Program-made: the position numbers and the translations under genes
Notes under the pieces: model-generated
Told to the model about the DNA's origin: nothing
Databases searched by the model: none
The model's input: the letters and a program-made list of their open reading frames with translations, nothing else
Shown: positions 27,601-37,021 of the stretch, piece after piece
How positions within the stretch are numbered: the stretch's first letter is position 1
Layout of the letters: every line of letters begins with the position of its first letter
Source: Sporolactobacillus sp. CQH2019
GTDB taxonomy: Bacteria > Bacillota > Bacilli > Bacillales > Sporolactobacillaceae
Direction: 5' to 3'
Assembly (NCBI RefSeq): GCF_028765345.1
Contig: NZ_JARAJZ010000006.1
Location: 142,861 to 206,860, forward strand
DNA: 64,000 nt

Positions 27601-27842
27601 AGGCGAGCGGCAATATACTCCTTTTGAGAGGCGATATCGTGCGCGGTCAAGGAAAACGTCTGATATTTTTCGTTGGCTTTTCTGCGAATTTATATAAAAC
27701 TGTGATTAGAAGTATCAGCAAACCTTAGATATCAACAGTAAATCGCTGCTTATCACCAGTAAAGTACAAAATATCGATACAGAATATCACTAAGACGCAG
27801 AATATAACAGCCAAGGAACCAATAAGTGCGAATAATCGGAAT
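27601..27842. repeat. Repeat family 2, copy F (minus orientation)
   Basis: Read on the minus strand, this begins CCGATTATTCGCACTTATTG (near 27839) and continues in five 21-bp steps to GATAAGCAGCGATT and GATATC near 27725. Further on is GCACGATAT and GCCGCTCGC near 27605. Copy E at 45343-45605 has the same start, the same GATAAGCAGCGATT end block and the same GCACGATAT...GCCGTTCGC end. The segment between these blocks is only weakly alike. The minus-strand open frame across it is an artefact of the 21-bp period. The remaining 27843-28227 shows no gene. Confidence 0.75.
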
Positions 27843-28227
27843 GACAAGAGGGCTTTCAGAAAACCTGAATCGTTCCCCTTCGTCGGCAACGAGGCATTCA
27901 TCATAACGGCCGAAGCGTTAAAACCTCGGATCACCGTTTTTGCCGGCTTGGGTGAGTAAGAAAGGATCATCCTATTTTTTATTGAAAACCTGGAGATGTG
28001 CCGATGACGCCGGAAAAAGGATCACCCGGACGATTGGCAAAAAGAGTCTGTCTTTCTGAAACGGCGTCGCCAGGTGTCGTGATAATTTTTAAATATATGA
28101 TACTGGCCCTTAATTTTATATCTTAAAAAATGTATACTATAGGAAGCGTTTATGTTTTCCCGTTAAAATGAAGGATCATCACTTCTATACACTGCATCTT
28201 TTCTAATATAAAGGGGAGCGTGGTTTT

Positions 28228-29103
28228 TTGAAGGGCATAATACTGGCCGGCGGCAGCGGAACGCGGCTCTATCCGATCACTCGTTCAATTTCGAAGCAGC
28301 TGCTTCCGGTTTATGATAAACCGATGATTTATTACCCTCTGTCTGTTCTCATGCTGGCGGGGATTCGGGACATTCTGATTATCTCAACGCCGAAAGATAC
28401 GCCGCGGTTTAAAGAGTTGCTGGGCGACGGTTCGGACTGGGGGCTCAGTCTTCAGTATAAAGTGCAGCCGAGTCCCGACGGCCTGGCGCAGGCGTTTATT
28501 CTGGGGGAAGACTTTATAGGCCGTGAGCCGGTTTCGCTTATTCTGGGCGACAACATTTTCTATGGACACGGTTTTACCGATATTCTGCAGAAAGCCGCAT
28601 CGCGAAAGTCCGGCGCCACGGTGTTCGGCTATAACGTCAAAGATCCGGAGCGGTTCGGGGTGGTGGAATTTGATGAACAGGGCAGGGTCATTTCCATTGA
28701 GGAAAAGCCTAAAGTTCCGAAATCCACATATGCAGTGACCGGCCTCTATTTCTATGATTCCCAGGTGGTCGACATCGCTAAAAATATCCGGCCGTCGGCG
28801 CGCGGCGAGCTGGAGATCACGTCGGTGAACGAGGCCTATCTGAAACAGGGAACATTAAATGTGGAACTGCTTGGCCGCGGCTTTGCCTGGCTGGACACGG
28901 GAACCCATGAGTCGCTGCTCGACGCTTCGCTGTTCATTCAGACTGTCGAGAAGCGGCAGAGTCTGAAAGTGGCGTGCATTGAAGAAATCGCCTACCGGAT
29001 GGGTTATATTGATGAAGAGAAGCTGTATGAACTGGCCCAGCCGCTGAAGAAGAACGGCTATGGCAAGTATCTGCTGGATTTACTGAAAACAAAGGTGAAG
29101 TAA
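28228..29103 (+). CDS. rmlA: Glucose-1-phosphate thymidylyltransferase
   Basis: A 291-residue nucleotidyltransferase making dTDP-glucose from glucose-1-phosphate and dTTP, the first step of dTDP-L-rhamnose synthesis. The signature [17 protein letters not shown] is at the N-terminus, with [11 protein letters not shown] and [20 protein letters not shown] downstream. The start is TTG 28228, with AAGGGGAG about 10 bases upstream; no ATG would keep the GGSGTR motif. It heads the rmlA-C-B-D operon. A possible -10 box TATACT lies near 28134. Full length for the family. Confidence 0.95.
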   Translation: MKGIILAGGSGTRLYPITRSISKQLLPVYDKPMIYYPLSVLMLAGIRDILIISTPKDTPRFKELLGDGSDWGLSLQYKVQPSPDGLAQAFILGEDFIGREPVSLILGDNIFYGHGFTDILQKAASRKSGATVFGYNVKDPERFGVVEFDEQGRVISIEEKPKVPKSTYAVTGLYFYDSQVVDIAKNIRPSARGELEITSVNEAYLKQGTLNVELLGRGFAWLDTGTHESLLDASLFIQTVEKRQSLKVACIEEIAYRMGYIDEEKLYELAQPLKKNGYGKYLLDLLKTKVK

Positions 29104-29160
29104 AGCGCCGGACCGGATACCGTTCGGAGCTTCATTATCTTATAATGGCGGTGTTGTACG

Positions 29161-29733
29161 ATGTCAAAGATTAAAGTAACGGACACATTTTTAAAAGGCG
29201 TCAAGGTGATTGAACCGAAAGCCTTCGGGGATAACCGCGGCTTTTTTATGGAAAGTTATAATCAGGCGGAACTGGCCGAAGCGGGCATACATATCGATTT
29301 TGTGCAGGACAATCAGTCGCTGTCGAGTGAAGCGGGGATTGTCCGCGGCCTGCACTATCAGCTGAATCCGAAGTCGCAGACGAAACTGCTGCGGGCGCTG
29401 ACCGGGGCGATTCTGGATGTCGTCGTCGATATCAGAAAGGGCTCTCCGACATTCGGCAAATGGGGCAGTTTTATTCTCAGTGAATACAACCGGCGCCAGC
29501 TGCTGATTCCGAAGGGCTTCGCTCATGGTTTTTGTACGCTGACGCCTAATGTGAATGTTTTTTATAAAGTGGATGAGTTCTACGCACCGGAACAGGACCG
29601 CGGGATCCTCTGGAATGATCCGGAGATCGGCATTGACTGGCCGGTAAGCGATCCGATCCTGTCGGAGAAGGACAAGCATCATCCGTTCCTGAAAGATGCG
29701 GAGATCAATTTTGAATTGGGAGCTGAAGACTGA
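29161..29733 (+). CDS. rmlC: dTDP-4-dehydrorhamnose 3,5-epimerase
   Basis: A 190-residue cupin epimerase that converts dTDP-4-keto-6-deoxyglucose to dTDP-4-keto-L-rhamnose. Typical segments are FVQDNQSLSSE, RGLHYQLNPKSQTKL with the catalytic His, DIRKGSPTFGKW and LLIPKGFAHGF. ATG 29161 lies 57 bases after rmlA. Its last base overlaps the ATG of rmlB at 29733, showing translational coupling. Length is normal. Confidence 0.95.
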   Translation: MSKIKVTDTFLKGVKVIEPKAFGDNRGFFMESYNQAELAEAGIHIDFVQDNQSLSSEAGIVRGLHYQLNPKSQTKLLRALTGAILDVVVDIRKGSPTFGKWGSFILSEYNRRQLLIPKGFAHGFCTLTPNVNVFYKVDEFYAPEQDRGILWNDPEIGIDWPVSDPILSEKDKHHPFLKDAEINFELGAED

Positions 29734-30755
29734 TGAGACTGCTCGTGACCGGAGGCGCCGGTTTTATCGGCAGCAACTTCGTGCATCATATGCTCCGGTT
29801 TCACCCGGACGACACGATTGTCAATTATGATCTGCTCACCTATGCGGGCAATCTGGAAAATCTGAAAGATGTGGAAAACGCTCCGAATTATCACTTTGTT
29901 CGCGGCGATATTCGCAATCGCGAACTTCTTGAATATGTTATCGATCATTTTGATAGTGACACGATCGTGAATTTTGCGGCGGAGTCGCATGTCGACCGCA
30001 GCATCACCGAGCCGGATGTATTCGTTAAAACCAATGTTCTCGGGACGCAGACTTTGCTTGACGTCGCTAGAAACAGAAACGTAAATAAGTATCTGCAGAT
30101 TTCGACCGATGAAGTATACGGATCGCTCGGAGCGGACGGCTATTTTACGGAAACGACCCCGCTCGCGCCGAACAGCCCGTATTCCGCAAGCAAGGCTTCG
30201 GCGGATCTGCTGGTACGGGCCTATTACGAAACGTACGGCATGAACGTCAATATCACGCGCTGCTCGAACAACTACGGGCCGTATCATTTCCCGGAAAAAC
30301 TGATTCCGCTGATGGTGACGAACGCGCTTGAAGGCAAGGAACTGCCGGTGTACGGCGACGGCAGGAATATCCGTGACTGGCTCTTTGTCGAAGATCACTG
30401 CCGGGCAATTGATCTGGTGCTTCACAAAGGAAAATCCGGAGAAGTGTACAATATCGGCGGCCATAATGAAAAACGCAATATTGATATCGTCGAGTTGATA
30501 GTCGACACGCTCGGCAAGTCCCGCGATCTGATCAAGCACGTCACCGACCGCCTCGGGCACGACCGCCGCTATGCGATCGATCCGACAAAGATCGAAACGG
30601 AACTCGGCTGGAAACCGGAGCACACGTTTGAAACCGGCATTAAAGAAACAATCCAGTGGTATCTCGACCATGAAGACTGGTGGCGGAAGATCAAGTCCGG
30701 CGAATACATGGATTACTACAAGAAACAGTACGGAGCGAAGAGCTATGTCCAATAA
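29733..30755 (+). CDS. rmlB: dTDP-glucose 4,6-dehydratase
   Basis: A 340-residue short-chain dehydrogenase/reductase-fold enzyme making dTDP-4-keto-6-deoxyglucose. NAD binding TGGAGFIGSNFV is at the N-terminus, STDEVYGSL holds catalytic residues, and YSASKAS carries the Tyr-Lys pair. SNNYGPYHFPEKLIPL and RNIRDWLFVEDHC are also family hallmarks. Start ATG overlaps rmlC; the 3' end overlaps rmlD by 11 bases. Third gene of the rhamnose operon. Confidence 0.95.
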   Translation: MRLLVTGGAGFIGSNFVHHMLRFHPDDTIVNYDLLTYAGNLENLKDVENAPNYHFVRGDIRNRELLEYVIDHFDSDTIVNFAAESHVDRSITEPDVFVKTNVLGTQTLLDVARNRNVNKYLQISTDEVYGSLGADGYFTETTPLAPNSPYSASKASADLLVRAYYETYGMNVNITRCSNNYGPYHFPEKLIPLMVTNALEGKELPVYGDGRNIRDWLFVEDHCRAIDLVLHKGKSGEVYNIGGHNEKRNIDIVELIVDTLGKSRDLIKHVTDRLGHDRRYAIDPTKIETELGWKPEHTFETGIKETIQWYLDHEDWWRKIKSGEYMDYYKKQYGAKSYVQ

Positions 30756-31596
30756 GGTCATCGTTACCGGCGGTCACGGTCAGCTCGGTACGGAACTGAC
30801 GATCATGCTGCAGAAGCGGGGCTATGAAACATACGGACTTGGCCATCAGGAGCTGGACATCACGAACCTGGATCACGTCCGTCGGGTGTTTCAGAAAATC
30901 AAACCGGATGTCGTCTGCCATACGGCGGCTTATACGGCTGTCGATCAGGCGGAAACCGATCGCGACGGGGCTTTTCTCGTCAATGCCTATGGGACCAGAA
31001 ATGTCGCTCTTGCTGCCGAAGAAGCCGGGGCGAAACTGGTTTATGTCAGCACCGATTATGTCTTTGACGGAACGAAAAAGGGTACCTATTCTGAATTCGA
31101 TCCTCCGGCACCATTGGGTGTGTACGGGCAGTCTAAGTATGCGGGGGAGCAGTTTGTACGTGCCTTTCATTCGAAGTTTTTTATCGCCCGGACATCCTGG
31201 GTGTACGGTTCGTACGGCGGCAATTTTGTCAGGACGATGCTGAAGCTGGCTGCTGACCATGACCGGCTGAACGTCGTCGATGATCAAAGAGGCTGTCCGA
31301 CTTTCACGAAGGATCTCGCGGCGAAAATAATTGATCTGTTTCAGACGGATCGTTATGGGACCTATCATGTTTCCAACTCCGGCAGCTGCAGCTGGTACGA
31401 GTTTGCCCGGGCAATTTTTGAAATCAAGGGGATTTCTATTCAGGTGGATCCGTGTACCACGGCAGAATTTCCGAGACCGGCAAAACGCCCGGAAAACTCG
31501 GTATTTGAACATATGGCGTTAAGACTCAACGGCTTTGAAGACGTAAGGGAATGGAAACAGGCTCTGAAAGAGTTTCTGAGCTCAGGGTCTCTGTAA
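30745..31596 (+). CDS. rmlD: dTDP-4-dehydrorhamnose reductase
   Basis: A 283-residue reductase performing the last, NAD(P)H-dependent step to dTDP-L-rhamnose. Motifs are VTGGHGQLGTEL for the cofactor, STDYVFDG and YGQSKYAGE with the catalytic Tyr-Lys. The start ATG 30745 gives MSNKVIVTGG, right at the Rossmann motif; the frame is open further upstream but only as overlap with rmlB. It completes the A-C-B-D set, and a terminator follows at 31643. The product feeds surface polysaccharide assembly, probably including the cluster at 47.5-58 kb. Confidence 0.95.
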   Translation: MSNKVIVTGGHGQLGTELTIMLQKRGYETYGLGHQELDITNLDHVRRVFQKIKPDVVCHTAAYTAVDQAETDRDGAFLVNAYGTRNVALAAEEAGAKLVYVSTDYVFDGTKKGTYSEFDPPAPLGVYGQSKYAGEQFVRAFHSKFFIARTSWVYGSYGGNFVRTMLKLAADHDRLNVVDDQRGCPTFTKDLAAKIIDLFQTDRYGTYHVSNSGSCSWYEFARAIFEIKGISIQVDPCTTAEFPRPAKRPENSVFEHMALRLNGFEDVREWKQALKEFLSSGSL

Positions 31597-31642
31597 ACGT
31601 TAGCGAAGAATCAGCTCCTGAGCTGAATAGTTTCATTTCTAT

Positions 31643-31691
31643 AAGGATGACTCCGATTCACTTCGTAGATTTCGGGGTCATCTTATTTTTT
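31643..31691 (+). terminator. Terminator of the rhamnose operon
   Basis: AAGGATGACTCCGA near 31643 pairs, with one bulged G, with TCGGGGTCATCTT near 31670-31682. It is followed by ATTTTTTT. It lies about 45 bases after rmlD. Confidence 0.75.
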
Positions 31692-31899
31692 TCAGAGATT
31701 GAGCTATATTCTTTATTTAATATTAGCTAAAAGCAGGGTGTTCAATTATTTCCTTATATTGTATATATTTAACATTGATCACTCATTCTACATTAATTTC
31801 TTTATTTCAATATAATATAAAAAGAGAATACACCTGAAAGCTGATCATTACTGCGTACATCTTTGTTTTGAGTTGCCCATTCGCTTTATATCCGCCTTC

Positions 31900-32130
31900 C
31901 TAAATATAACATTGAAAGGTTTGTATAATCGGTGTCATCCCATACATTCCTCCAAAAAGCGCTGATAACTTTTCATTGGGTATTTTAAGATCACTTTTTT
32001 CCATGATTAGGAATTCAAAAATGGCAGTAAAACAACCTGAGATATAGGGAACAAACTGCGCTGGTCTAGCTTCTCCAATCTGATATAATTTAAATTCTCA
32101 TTTTGCTGGTTTTAACCATCAAACATTTAA
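31900..32130 (-). pseudogene. Decayed minus-strand coding relic of unknown family
   Basis: Read on the minus strand, one frame gives EARPAQFVPYISGCFTAIFE followed by MEKSDLKIPNEKLSALFGG and MYGMTPIIQTFQCYI, ending at TAG 31900-31902. A stop lies upstream at about 32115. The text looks like real protein sequence but there is no ribosome site or full-length frame. I do not recognise the family. The flanking AT-rich DNA 31692-31899 and 32131-32405 shows nothing else. Confidence 0.4.
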
Positions 32131-32405
32131 TTTTTTAAAAGCTGACGAAACGGGTCAAATAAAAATTTTTTAGCATGCTTTTGGTACATTGATCTATTTA
32201 GGAACTTCTGAGTGATTCATTAGAGCCTTGTCATACCGGTGTCTGACGCTTCTTTCTGATAGAATCAGTGAATGGAAAATTACGGGGCGGAAAAAGTGTG
32301 TATTTCTCTGATGAGGAGGCTACGATCATGTATTCTGTCTGCTGAAAATAATTATCCGCTAGCGTTTCCGCTATTGATGCCGATGGGATTATGACACAGT
32401 AAAAA

Positions 32406-32435
32406 TCCTCCCTGAATGAGGAAGGACATTTTTTT
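32406..32435. terminator. Bidirectional terminator next to the chemoreceptor gene
   Basis: TCCTCCCT (32406-32413) pairs with AGGAAGGA (32419-32426) apart from one mismatch, with T7 on the right and A5 on the left. The A-run serves as the U-tract for the minus-strand chemoreceptor gene that stops at 32472. Confidence 0.65.
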
Positions 32436-32471
32436 GATTTGCTGTTCCTTTTGAGACGGTCTAACAATCGT

Positions 32472-34457
32472 TCAGGCGTTGATTTTAAATGCGGCTACAA
32501 TCTGATTGAGCTCATCTGCAATTGTTGAAAGAGCGGTTGCGCTGTTAGCCACTTCCTGCATTGAAGCAGATTGTTCCTCCGTAGCCGCTGAAACATTCTG
32601 CACATTTGAGGATGTTTCAGCAGCCAGTTCTTTTATCGGCTGAAATGCGGCAAGCGAATGAGCCGTCGAGGCGGATATATCCTGGATAGCTGCTGTCACA
32701 TTTTTGATTTGCTCACTGACGGTATTGACGAAAGACTCAATCGTCTCAAAGGACTTTCCGCTTCGATTCACCGCTGTCATGCCCTTTTCAACTTCGTGGA
32801 TCCCGTCTTCCATGGATACAGTGACTTCTTCGGTATTCTTCCGGACAACAGAAAGAATGTCGTTAATCTGATTGGCCGATTGTGCGGATTGTGCGGACAA
32901 TTTTTGAATTTCCGCAGCAACGACGGCGAATCCCTTCCCGTTTTCCCCGGCACGGGCCGCCTCGATAGCTGCATTTAGTGAGAGAAGGCGGGTCTGATCT
33001 GCGATATCATTAATAACATCGATAATCTTGCCGATTTCCTTGGATTGTTCGCTCAGATGGTTAACTACTGCGGACAGACTGTTGACCTTAACTTTGATTG
33101 TTCCCATCTGATTCGCGGTAATTTGCAGAGCGCCCTGTCCGTCTTGCACGATCTGTCGGGATTCTTCCGATGTACGGGCAAGATTCTGGGTCCGTTCGGT
33201 AATTGAGCCGACGGCTTGATTCACGGCTTTCGCTTCTCCGATCAGCTTGTCCACATTGCTTGTCTGTTCATCGGCGGCCAGAGCAATCTTTTGAATCGAG
33301 CGGGCAATTTCATCGGAAGTCGCTTTGTTTTCCTCCGTGGAAGCGCTCAGTTCTTCTGAAGACGCGGCCAGTGTTTCCGATTTGCTGCCGATCGTACGAA
33401 CGACATTTTTCAGCGAATCCGTCATCCGGCGGACACTTGCGCCTAATTGTGCAAACTCTCTATTGGATGCTGTCTCTGCCCCCACTTCCTGAGTAAAGTC
33501 ATTCTTACTGATTTTCTCAAAGATGGTCACCAGCCCGGCCGTCGGTTTCAGTATATATTTTCTGACGATCAGCCAGACAAGTATGGTGACAATAATAATG
33601 GTAATTAGAGCAAAGAGACCGATATTCACGAGAAGCGGCGTGACTGTGCGATTAATCTCGTTAAGATTCATGGTGCCGCCGATAGTCCATCCGGTCAGCC
33701 GGTTGGTTATAAAATAAACATGCTGGTTGTTCTGAAATAGATTTCCGGATGACTGTCCGGCGAATCTTTTGGCCAGTCCGGCAGGCGCTTTGCTGCCGCT
33801 TTTCACCCGGCTGCCAGCGACCCAAACCTGGTTCTTGTCAAGCAGAAAGGCGTAACCGGATTCTCCCACTTTCACTTGGTTGACAATTGCACTGATGTTG
33901 TCGAGCTTAAGGTCCATGCCGATAACACCGCTCCTGTCAGACGTGGTTTCCGCAATCGTGACCGTCATGGTATTGGATCCGTCGGCAGAAAGATAGGGTG
34001 CCGTAATGACCGGTTTCCCTGCATGTTCCATTGCCAGTTTATACCATGGACGGGTACGGGGATCGAGACTCTTTGGAATTTTGGTTGTTGCAGGAAGAAA
34101 AATCAGCGTTCCCTGCCGGTCTGCCAAATAAAGGGCCGCTTCATCCTGATCGACACCTTGTATGTCGCCGAGTGCGCTTTGTATTTCCTTAGGATTTTCT
34201 ATTTTACCGGACAGGCTGCTGCTCAGCTGTGAGACAATATGCGTCTTTCCCTGAATAAACTGTGTCAGGTTCTTGTCCAGAAACTGCAGGCTGTTTGCCG
34301 CACTATTGTCAAGCTGTTCTTGAGAAGACGCTCTGACATCTCTGTAAATGAAAAAGCCAATCAGAAGATTCGGTACAGCGATAATGAAAACAATAAATAA
34401 AATGGCAAGAGTGCTGAGGCTAGGGGATCGGTGCTTATTATTCGTGATATGTGACAC
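32472..34457 (-). CDS. Methyl-accepting chemotaxis protein (Cache sensor)
   Basis: A transmembrane chemoreceptor of about 661 residues. TM1 is near the N-terminus ([20 protein letters not shown]-like stretch). An extracellular double-Cache-type sensor follows (~45-280, with [19 protein letters not shown] and [12 protein letters not shown]). TM2 is near residue 290, then a HAMP linker and the cytoplasmic signalling hairpin with [19 protein letters not shown] and [20 protein letters not shown]. It sends ligand signals to CheA/CheW. I prefer GTG 34457 because GGAGG lies about 10 bases before it; an in-frame GTG at 34475 overlaps that site. The ligand is unknown; Cache domains of this type often bind amino acids or organic acids. 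Confidence 0.92.
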   Translation of the reverse strand: MSHITNNKHRSPSLSTLAILFIVFIIAVPNLLIGFFIYRDVRASSQEQLDNSAANSLQFLDKNLTQFIQGKTHIVSQLSSSLSGKIENPKEIQSALGDIQGVDQDEAALYLADRQGTLIFLPATTKIPKSLDPRTRPWYKLAMEHAGKPVITAPYLSADGSNTMTVTIAETTSDRSGVIGMDLKLDNISAIVNQVKVGESGYAFLLDKNQVWVAGSRVKSGSKAPAGLAKRFAGQSSGNLFQNNQHVYFITNRLTGWTIGGTMNLNEINRTVTPLLVNIGLFALITIIIVTILVWLIVRKYILKPTAGLVTIFEKISKNDFTQEVGAETASNREFAQLGASVRRMTDSLKNVVRTIGSKSETLAASSEELSASTEENKATSDEIARSIQKIALAADEQTSNVDKLIGEAKAVNQAVGSITERTQNLARTSEESRQIVQDGQGALQITANQMGTIKVKVNSLSAVVNHLSEQSKEIGKIIDVINDIADQTRLLSLNAAIEAARAGENGKGFAVVAAEIQKLSAQSAQSANQINDILSVVRKNTEEVTVSMEDGIHEVEKGMTAVNRSGKSFETIESFVNTVSEQIKNVTAAIQDISASTAHSLAAFQPIKELAAETSSNVQNVSAATEEQSASMQEVANSATALSTIADELNQIVAAFKINA

Positions 34458-34718
34458 TTGTATCTCATCCTCCACAAGATATTAATAATGGCGTGCCGTT
34501 GCTGATTTCTATAAATTCGGACACTAACATTCACTAATATCGTACAAAAACGGCTATTGTTTAATAGTCAACGGAAAATATCACTTTAGGAATCAACATT
34601 TCGGAGGAAAGATAAGTGAGACGGCAGCTGAAAAAATGTATAAAGGCTCGTGGGGATTTCTATCAATACAGGAAAACAAGAAGAGCAGGCCGCCTGTGCC
34701 ACAGGCTCACGGGTAATT

Positions 34719-34865
34719 TTTATCGACCGTTTGGAGCAGTTTATCGGCCGTCGCCGCGAGTTTATCGACCGTTCGGGGCAGTTTATCGGTCAATGTACCG
34801 GTTTTATCGGTCGGCGCGGCAATATTATCGGTCGTTATGCCTGTTTTATCGGTCATTGTAAGCTG
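34719..34865. repeat. 21-bp repeat array, copy B (seven units)
   Basis: Seven consecutive units of exactly 21 bp begin at 34719, 34740, 34761, 34782, 34803, 34824 and 34845, each opening TTTATCGRYCG or a close variant. On the minus strand the core reads GACCGATAAACYGC, the same core as copy A at 12304, in the opposite orientation. Outside the core the units differ freely. The overlapping frames, which translate to FIDR/FIGR repeats, have no ribosome site and are probably not genes. The head found at copies A and C is not visible here. Otherwise 34866-35140 shows nothing. Confidence 0.85.
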
Positions 34866-35140
34866 TTCCTCTGTTAGAGACGGCTTTGGGTGACGGACGG
34901 AGTCTCATTTAAACCCCGAAATGCCTGTTAATGGGACCGGAGAGCATCGTCAAGAAAAGAAATTGTTCTGAAAAGGCAGTATACCAGTATACTGCCTGAT
35001 GCAAATCGCTTATCGTATCCGGACGGGCGTTCCTTTATGGATAAAAAAGGCCCTTGCAGCGTGCGCTCCAAAGTTACCTTTAAAAATAATCCAAATAGAT
35101 TGTGAACAGCAGATTGCAAGAATTCACATGATTTAAACGA

Positions 35141-35371
35141 TCAGTCTTTAAACTGTTTCAGCAGAGATTGATAAGGGTTGATTGGATAAGGGTTCTTGGT
35201 CACGTTTAAGGAATCGTAATCATCAACCACAATGTAATTTTCTCCCTTGTACGAAATGACGTCTCCTTTTTTATAATGCGATTTTTTGCATTCTATAACG
35301 GTTTCCCTTGCTATGTACCATGATGTTCTTGACTTATTGGCGTACGATATAATGTTCATTTTTCTTTTCAA
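35141..35371 (-). CDS. Small protein of unknown function
   Basis: A protein of about 76 residues. I chose TTG 35371 because GAAGGA lies 8-10 bases upstream on the minus strand; an ATG three codons earlier touches that site. The sequence contains HYKKGDVISYKGENYIVVDD, which looks like a small beta-barrel (SH3-like) segment, and ends NPYQSLLKQFKD. No signal peptide or membrane segment. The family is not recognised. It stands alone between repeat copy B and the sorbitol operon. It may be a real small gene or a foreign fragment. Confidence 0.45.
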   Translation of the reverse strand: MKRKMNIISYANKSRTSWYIARETVIECKKSHYKKGDVISYKGENYIVVDDYDSLNVTKNPYPINPYQSLLKQFKD

Positions 35372-35383
35372 AGATATCATCCT

Positions 35384-36105
35384 TCGAATCCAATGTCATT
35401 CTTGATGTTATTCGCTCCACGAAGAATGGATGGCACCCAATAAAATTAAATAATTCTACCGGCAGCCCGCAATCGATACAAAAAGAAATTTCCTTTTCTA
35501 TGATAGCGAAACCGGATCAAAGAAATCAACTATTTGGTAAAAAATAAGAGGGACAAGGTACGGACGGCGCATTGACTACTGCTTAAAATAACCGAAGTAA
35601 ATACGGTGCCAGGCGGCTGTCTTGGATCTAAAACCATGCTAAGAAGAAAAGATATTGATGCATTTAATAGTGACAGTATATTTATAAATTATTCAGATAA
35701 TAATAGGCCGTTTTTCAATGAAAATATTCTGATTAATCTATAATCAACGAGAAATCAACAAATATAAATAGTCAAAATAGTAAAAGGGACTTTTGCATAC
35801 ACGTCCTGCTCCTTTTCAACAGCAACGGGACGATTGTCCTGAATCGTCGATGCGTTATTGAAATCTTGGGCCGGGTGTTGGCATTTTGGTTGAGCAAGAG
35901 GAATCATCATATTAAATTTCGATTTTCTGCTTCATTATTTTTTATTCATACAGATAAGCGACAGAAGAATTGAAAAACTTTTCTGAGGTCGGAGAACCAT
36001 TCATTAACGGTTTTCCGCTATTTGCTGACAGGACAGCTTCATTTCCTATCATTATTCATTTATCATTTTTCAAACAGCCGTGAAAAAAATCGCATTAAAT
36101 AAAGA
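35384..36105. other. Mostly gene-free stretch with a short coding relic
   Basis: No full gene is visible. One plus frame at about 35580-35743 reads VPGGCLGSKTMLRRKDIDAF then NSDSIFINYSDNNRPFF and stops at 35741-35743. It has no start or ribosome site and is unrecognised. The remaining ~360 bases before the sorbitol operon contain only the promoter region described next. Confidence 0.35.
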
Positions 36106-36119
36106 TGTAAGCGTTGTTA
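36106..36119. promoter_or_regulatory. cre-like catabolite repression site
   Basis: TGTAAGCGTTGTTA fits the CcpA cre consensus TGWAANCGNTNWCA at all but one constrained position. It lies about 48 bases before the sorbitol-6-phosphate dehydrogenase start, where CcpA-HPr(Ser-P) would block expression when glucose is present. Confidence 0.6.
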
Positions 36120-36166
36120 TAATTGTTGATGTTGAGAGGATGAAATATTAGGCAGGGAAGGTGTTC

Positions 36167-36973
36167 ATGATGGCGGAATCTTGGTTGGGCCTGGATCAGA
36201 AAGTAATCATTGTAACAGGTGGAGCATCGGGGATCGGCAAACACATTGCACAGACGTTGACAGCTGCGGGTGCGCAGGTTGTTGTCAGTGACATTCATGT
36301 GATGACCGGAGAGCGGGGAGACAATGGGATCTATCACGTGCAGATGGATGTAACAAAAAAAGAAAGTGTCGAAAAGATGGTTAATCATGTCATGAAGAAG
36401 TTTGGTACAATAGACGGTCTTGTTAACAACGCAGGGATTAATCTCCCGCGTCTGTTAGTCGACTTCCGGGGTGAGAAGCCGGAATTTGAACTCAGCGAAA
36501 GGGACTTTGACTTGATGGTTAATGTTAATCAGAAAGGAGTATTTCTGACAACTCAGGCTGTTGTCCGGCAATTTTTAAGAAAAGGATCCGGTGTTATCGT
36601 TAATATTTCCTCAGAGGCGGGCATGGAAGGTTCCAACGGTCAGAGTATTTATTCTGCGACCAAAGGTGCGGTCAATGGGTTCACACGTTCATGGGCAAAA
36701 GAACTGGGCAGCCATCATATCCGGGTTGTCGGCGTAGCACCGGGCATCAATGAAAAAACGGGCCTGACAACGAATTTATATAATGAAGCACTGGCCTACA
36801 CGAGAAATATAACCGTTGATCAGCTTGGCACCGACTATTCAAAAGCCATTCCACTTGGCCGCCCGGGACGCCTGGATGATATCGGCAATCTCGTAACTTA
36901 TTTACTTTCGGACAGAGCCGCCTATATAACGGGAACGACGGTCAATATTACCGGTGGTAAATCAAGAGGCTGA
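36167..36973 (+). CDS. srlD: Sorbitol-6-phosphate 2-dehydrogenase
   Basis: A 268-residue short-chain dehydrogenase oxidising sorbitol-6-phosphate to fructose-6-phosphate with NAD+. It shows the NAD motif VTGGASGIGKHIA, NNAGINLPR, and the Tyr-Lys pair in IYSATKGAVNGF. The C-terminal part GINEKTGLTTNLYNEALAYT and TGTTVNITGGKSRG are what I associate with sorbitol-6-P dehydrogenases of lactic bacteria. AGGGAAGG precedes the ATG at 36167. It is first in the sorbitol operon, with a cre-like site upstream. Confidence 0.92.
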   Translation: MMAESWLGLDQKVIIVTGGASGIGKHIAQTLTAAGAQVVVSDIHVMTGERGDNGIYHVQMDVTKKESVEKMVNHVMKKFGTIDGLVNNAGINLPRLLVDFRGEKPEFELSERDFDLMVNVNQKGVFLTTQAVVRQFLRKGSGVIVNISSEAGMEGSNGQSIYSATKGAVNGFTRSWAKELGSHHIRVVGVAPGINEKTGLTTNLYNEALAYTRNITVDQLGTDYSKAIPLGRPGRLDDIGNLVTYLLSDRAAYITGTTVNITGGKSRG

Positions 36974-37021
36974 CCGGTATTCCCGGATCGCAGTTTTCAT
37001 TGAAAGACCAGGAGGGATATC

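Noticed and set aside
27725-27970. Minus-strand 81-codon frame with a hydrophobic stretch
   Set aside because: Overlaps the 21-bp repeat copy F and has no family match; the hydrophobic part comes from the repeat.
29679-30761. Long minus-strand frame (360 codons)
   Set aside because: Antisense of rmlB, which has full family motifs.
31900-32004. 34-codon minus-strand ORF looking like a double-glycine pheromone precursor (NEKLSALFGG then a 15-residue tail)
   Set aside because: The frame continues upstream of the ATG into protein-like sequence without a ribosome site, so it is part of a decayed longer gene; no peptidase-transporter gene is nearby.
34616-34877. Two overlapping plus frames giving YRPFGAVYR / FIGRR-type repeats
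   Set aside because: Open only because the 21-bp units keep frame; both frames are equally open, and conservation is in the DNA core, not in either protein.
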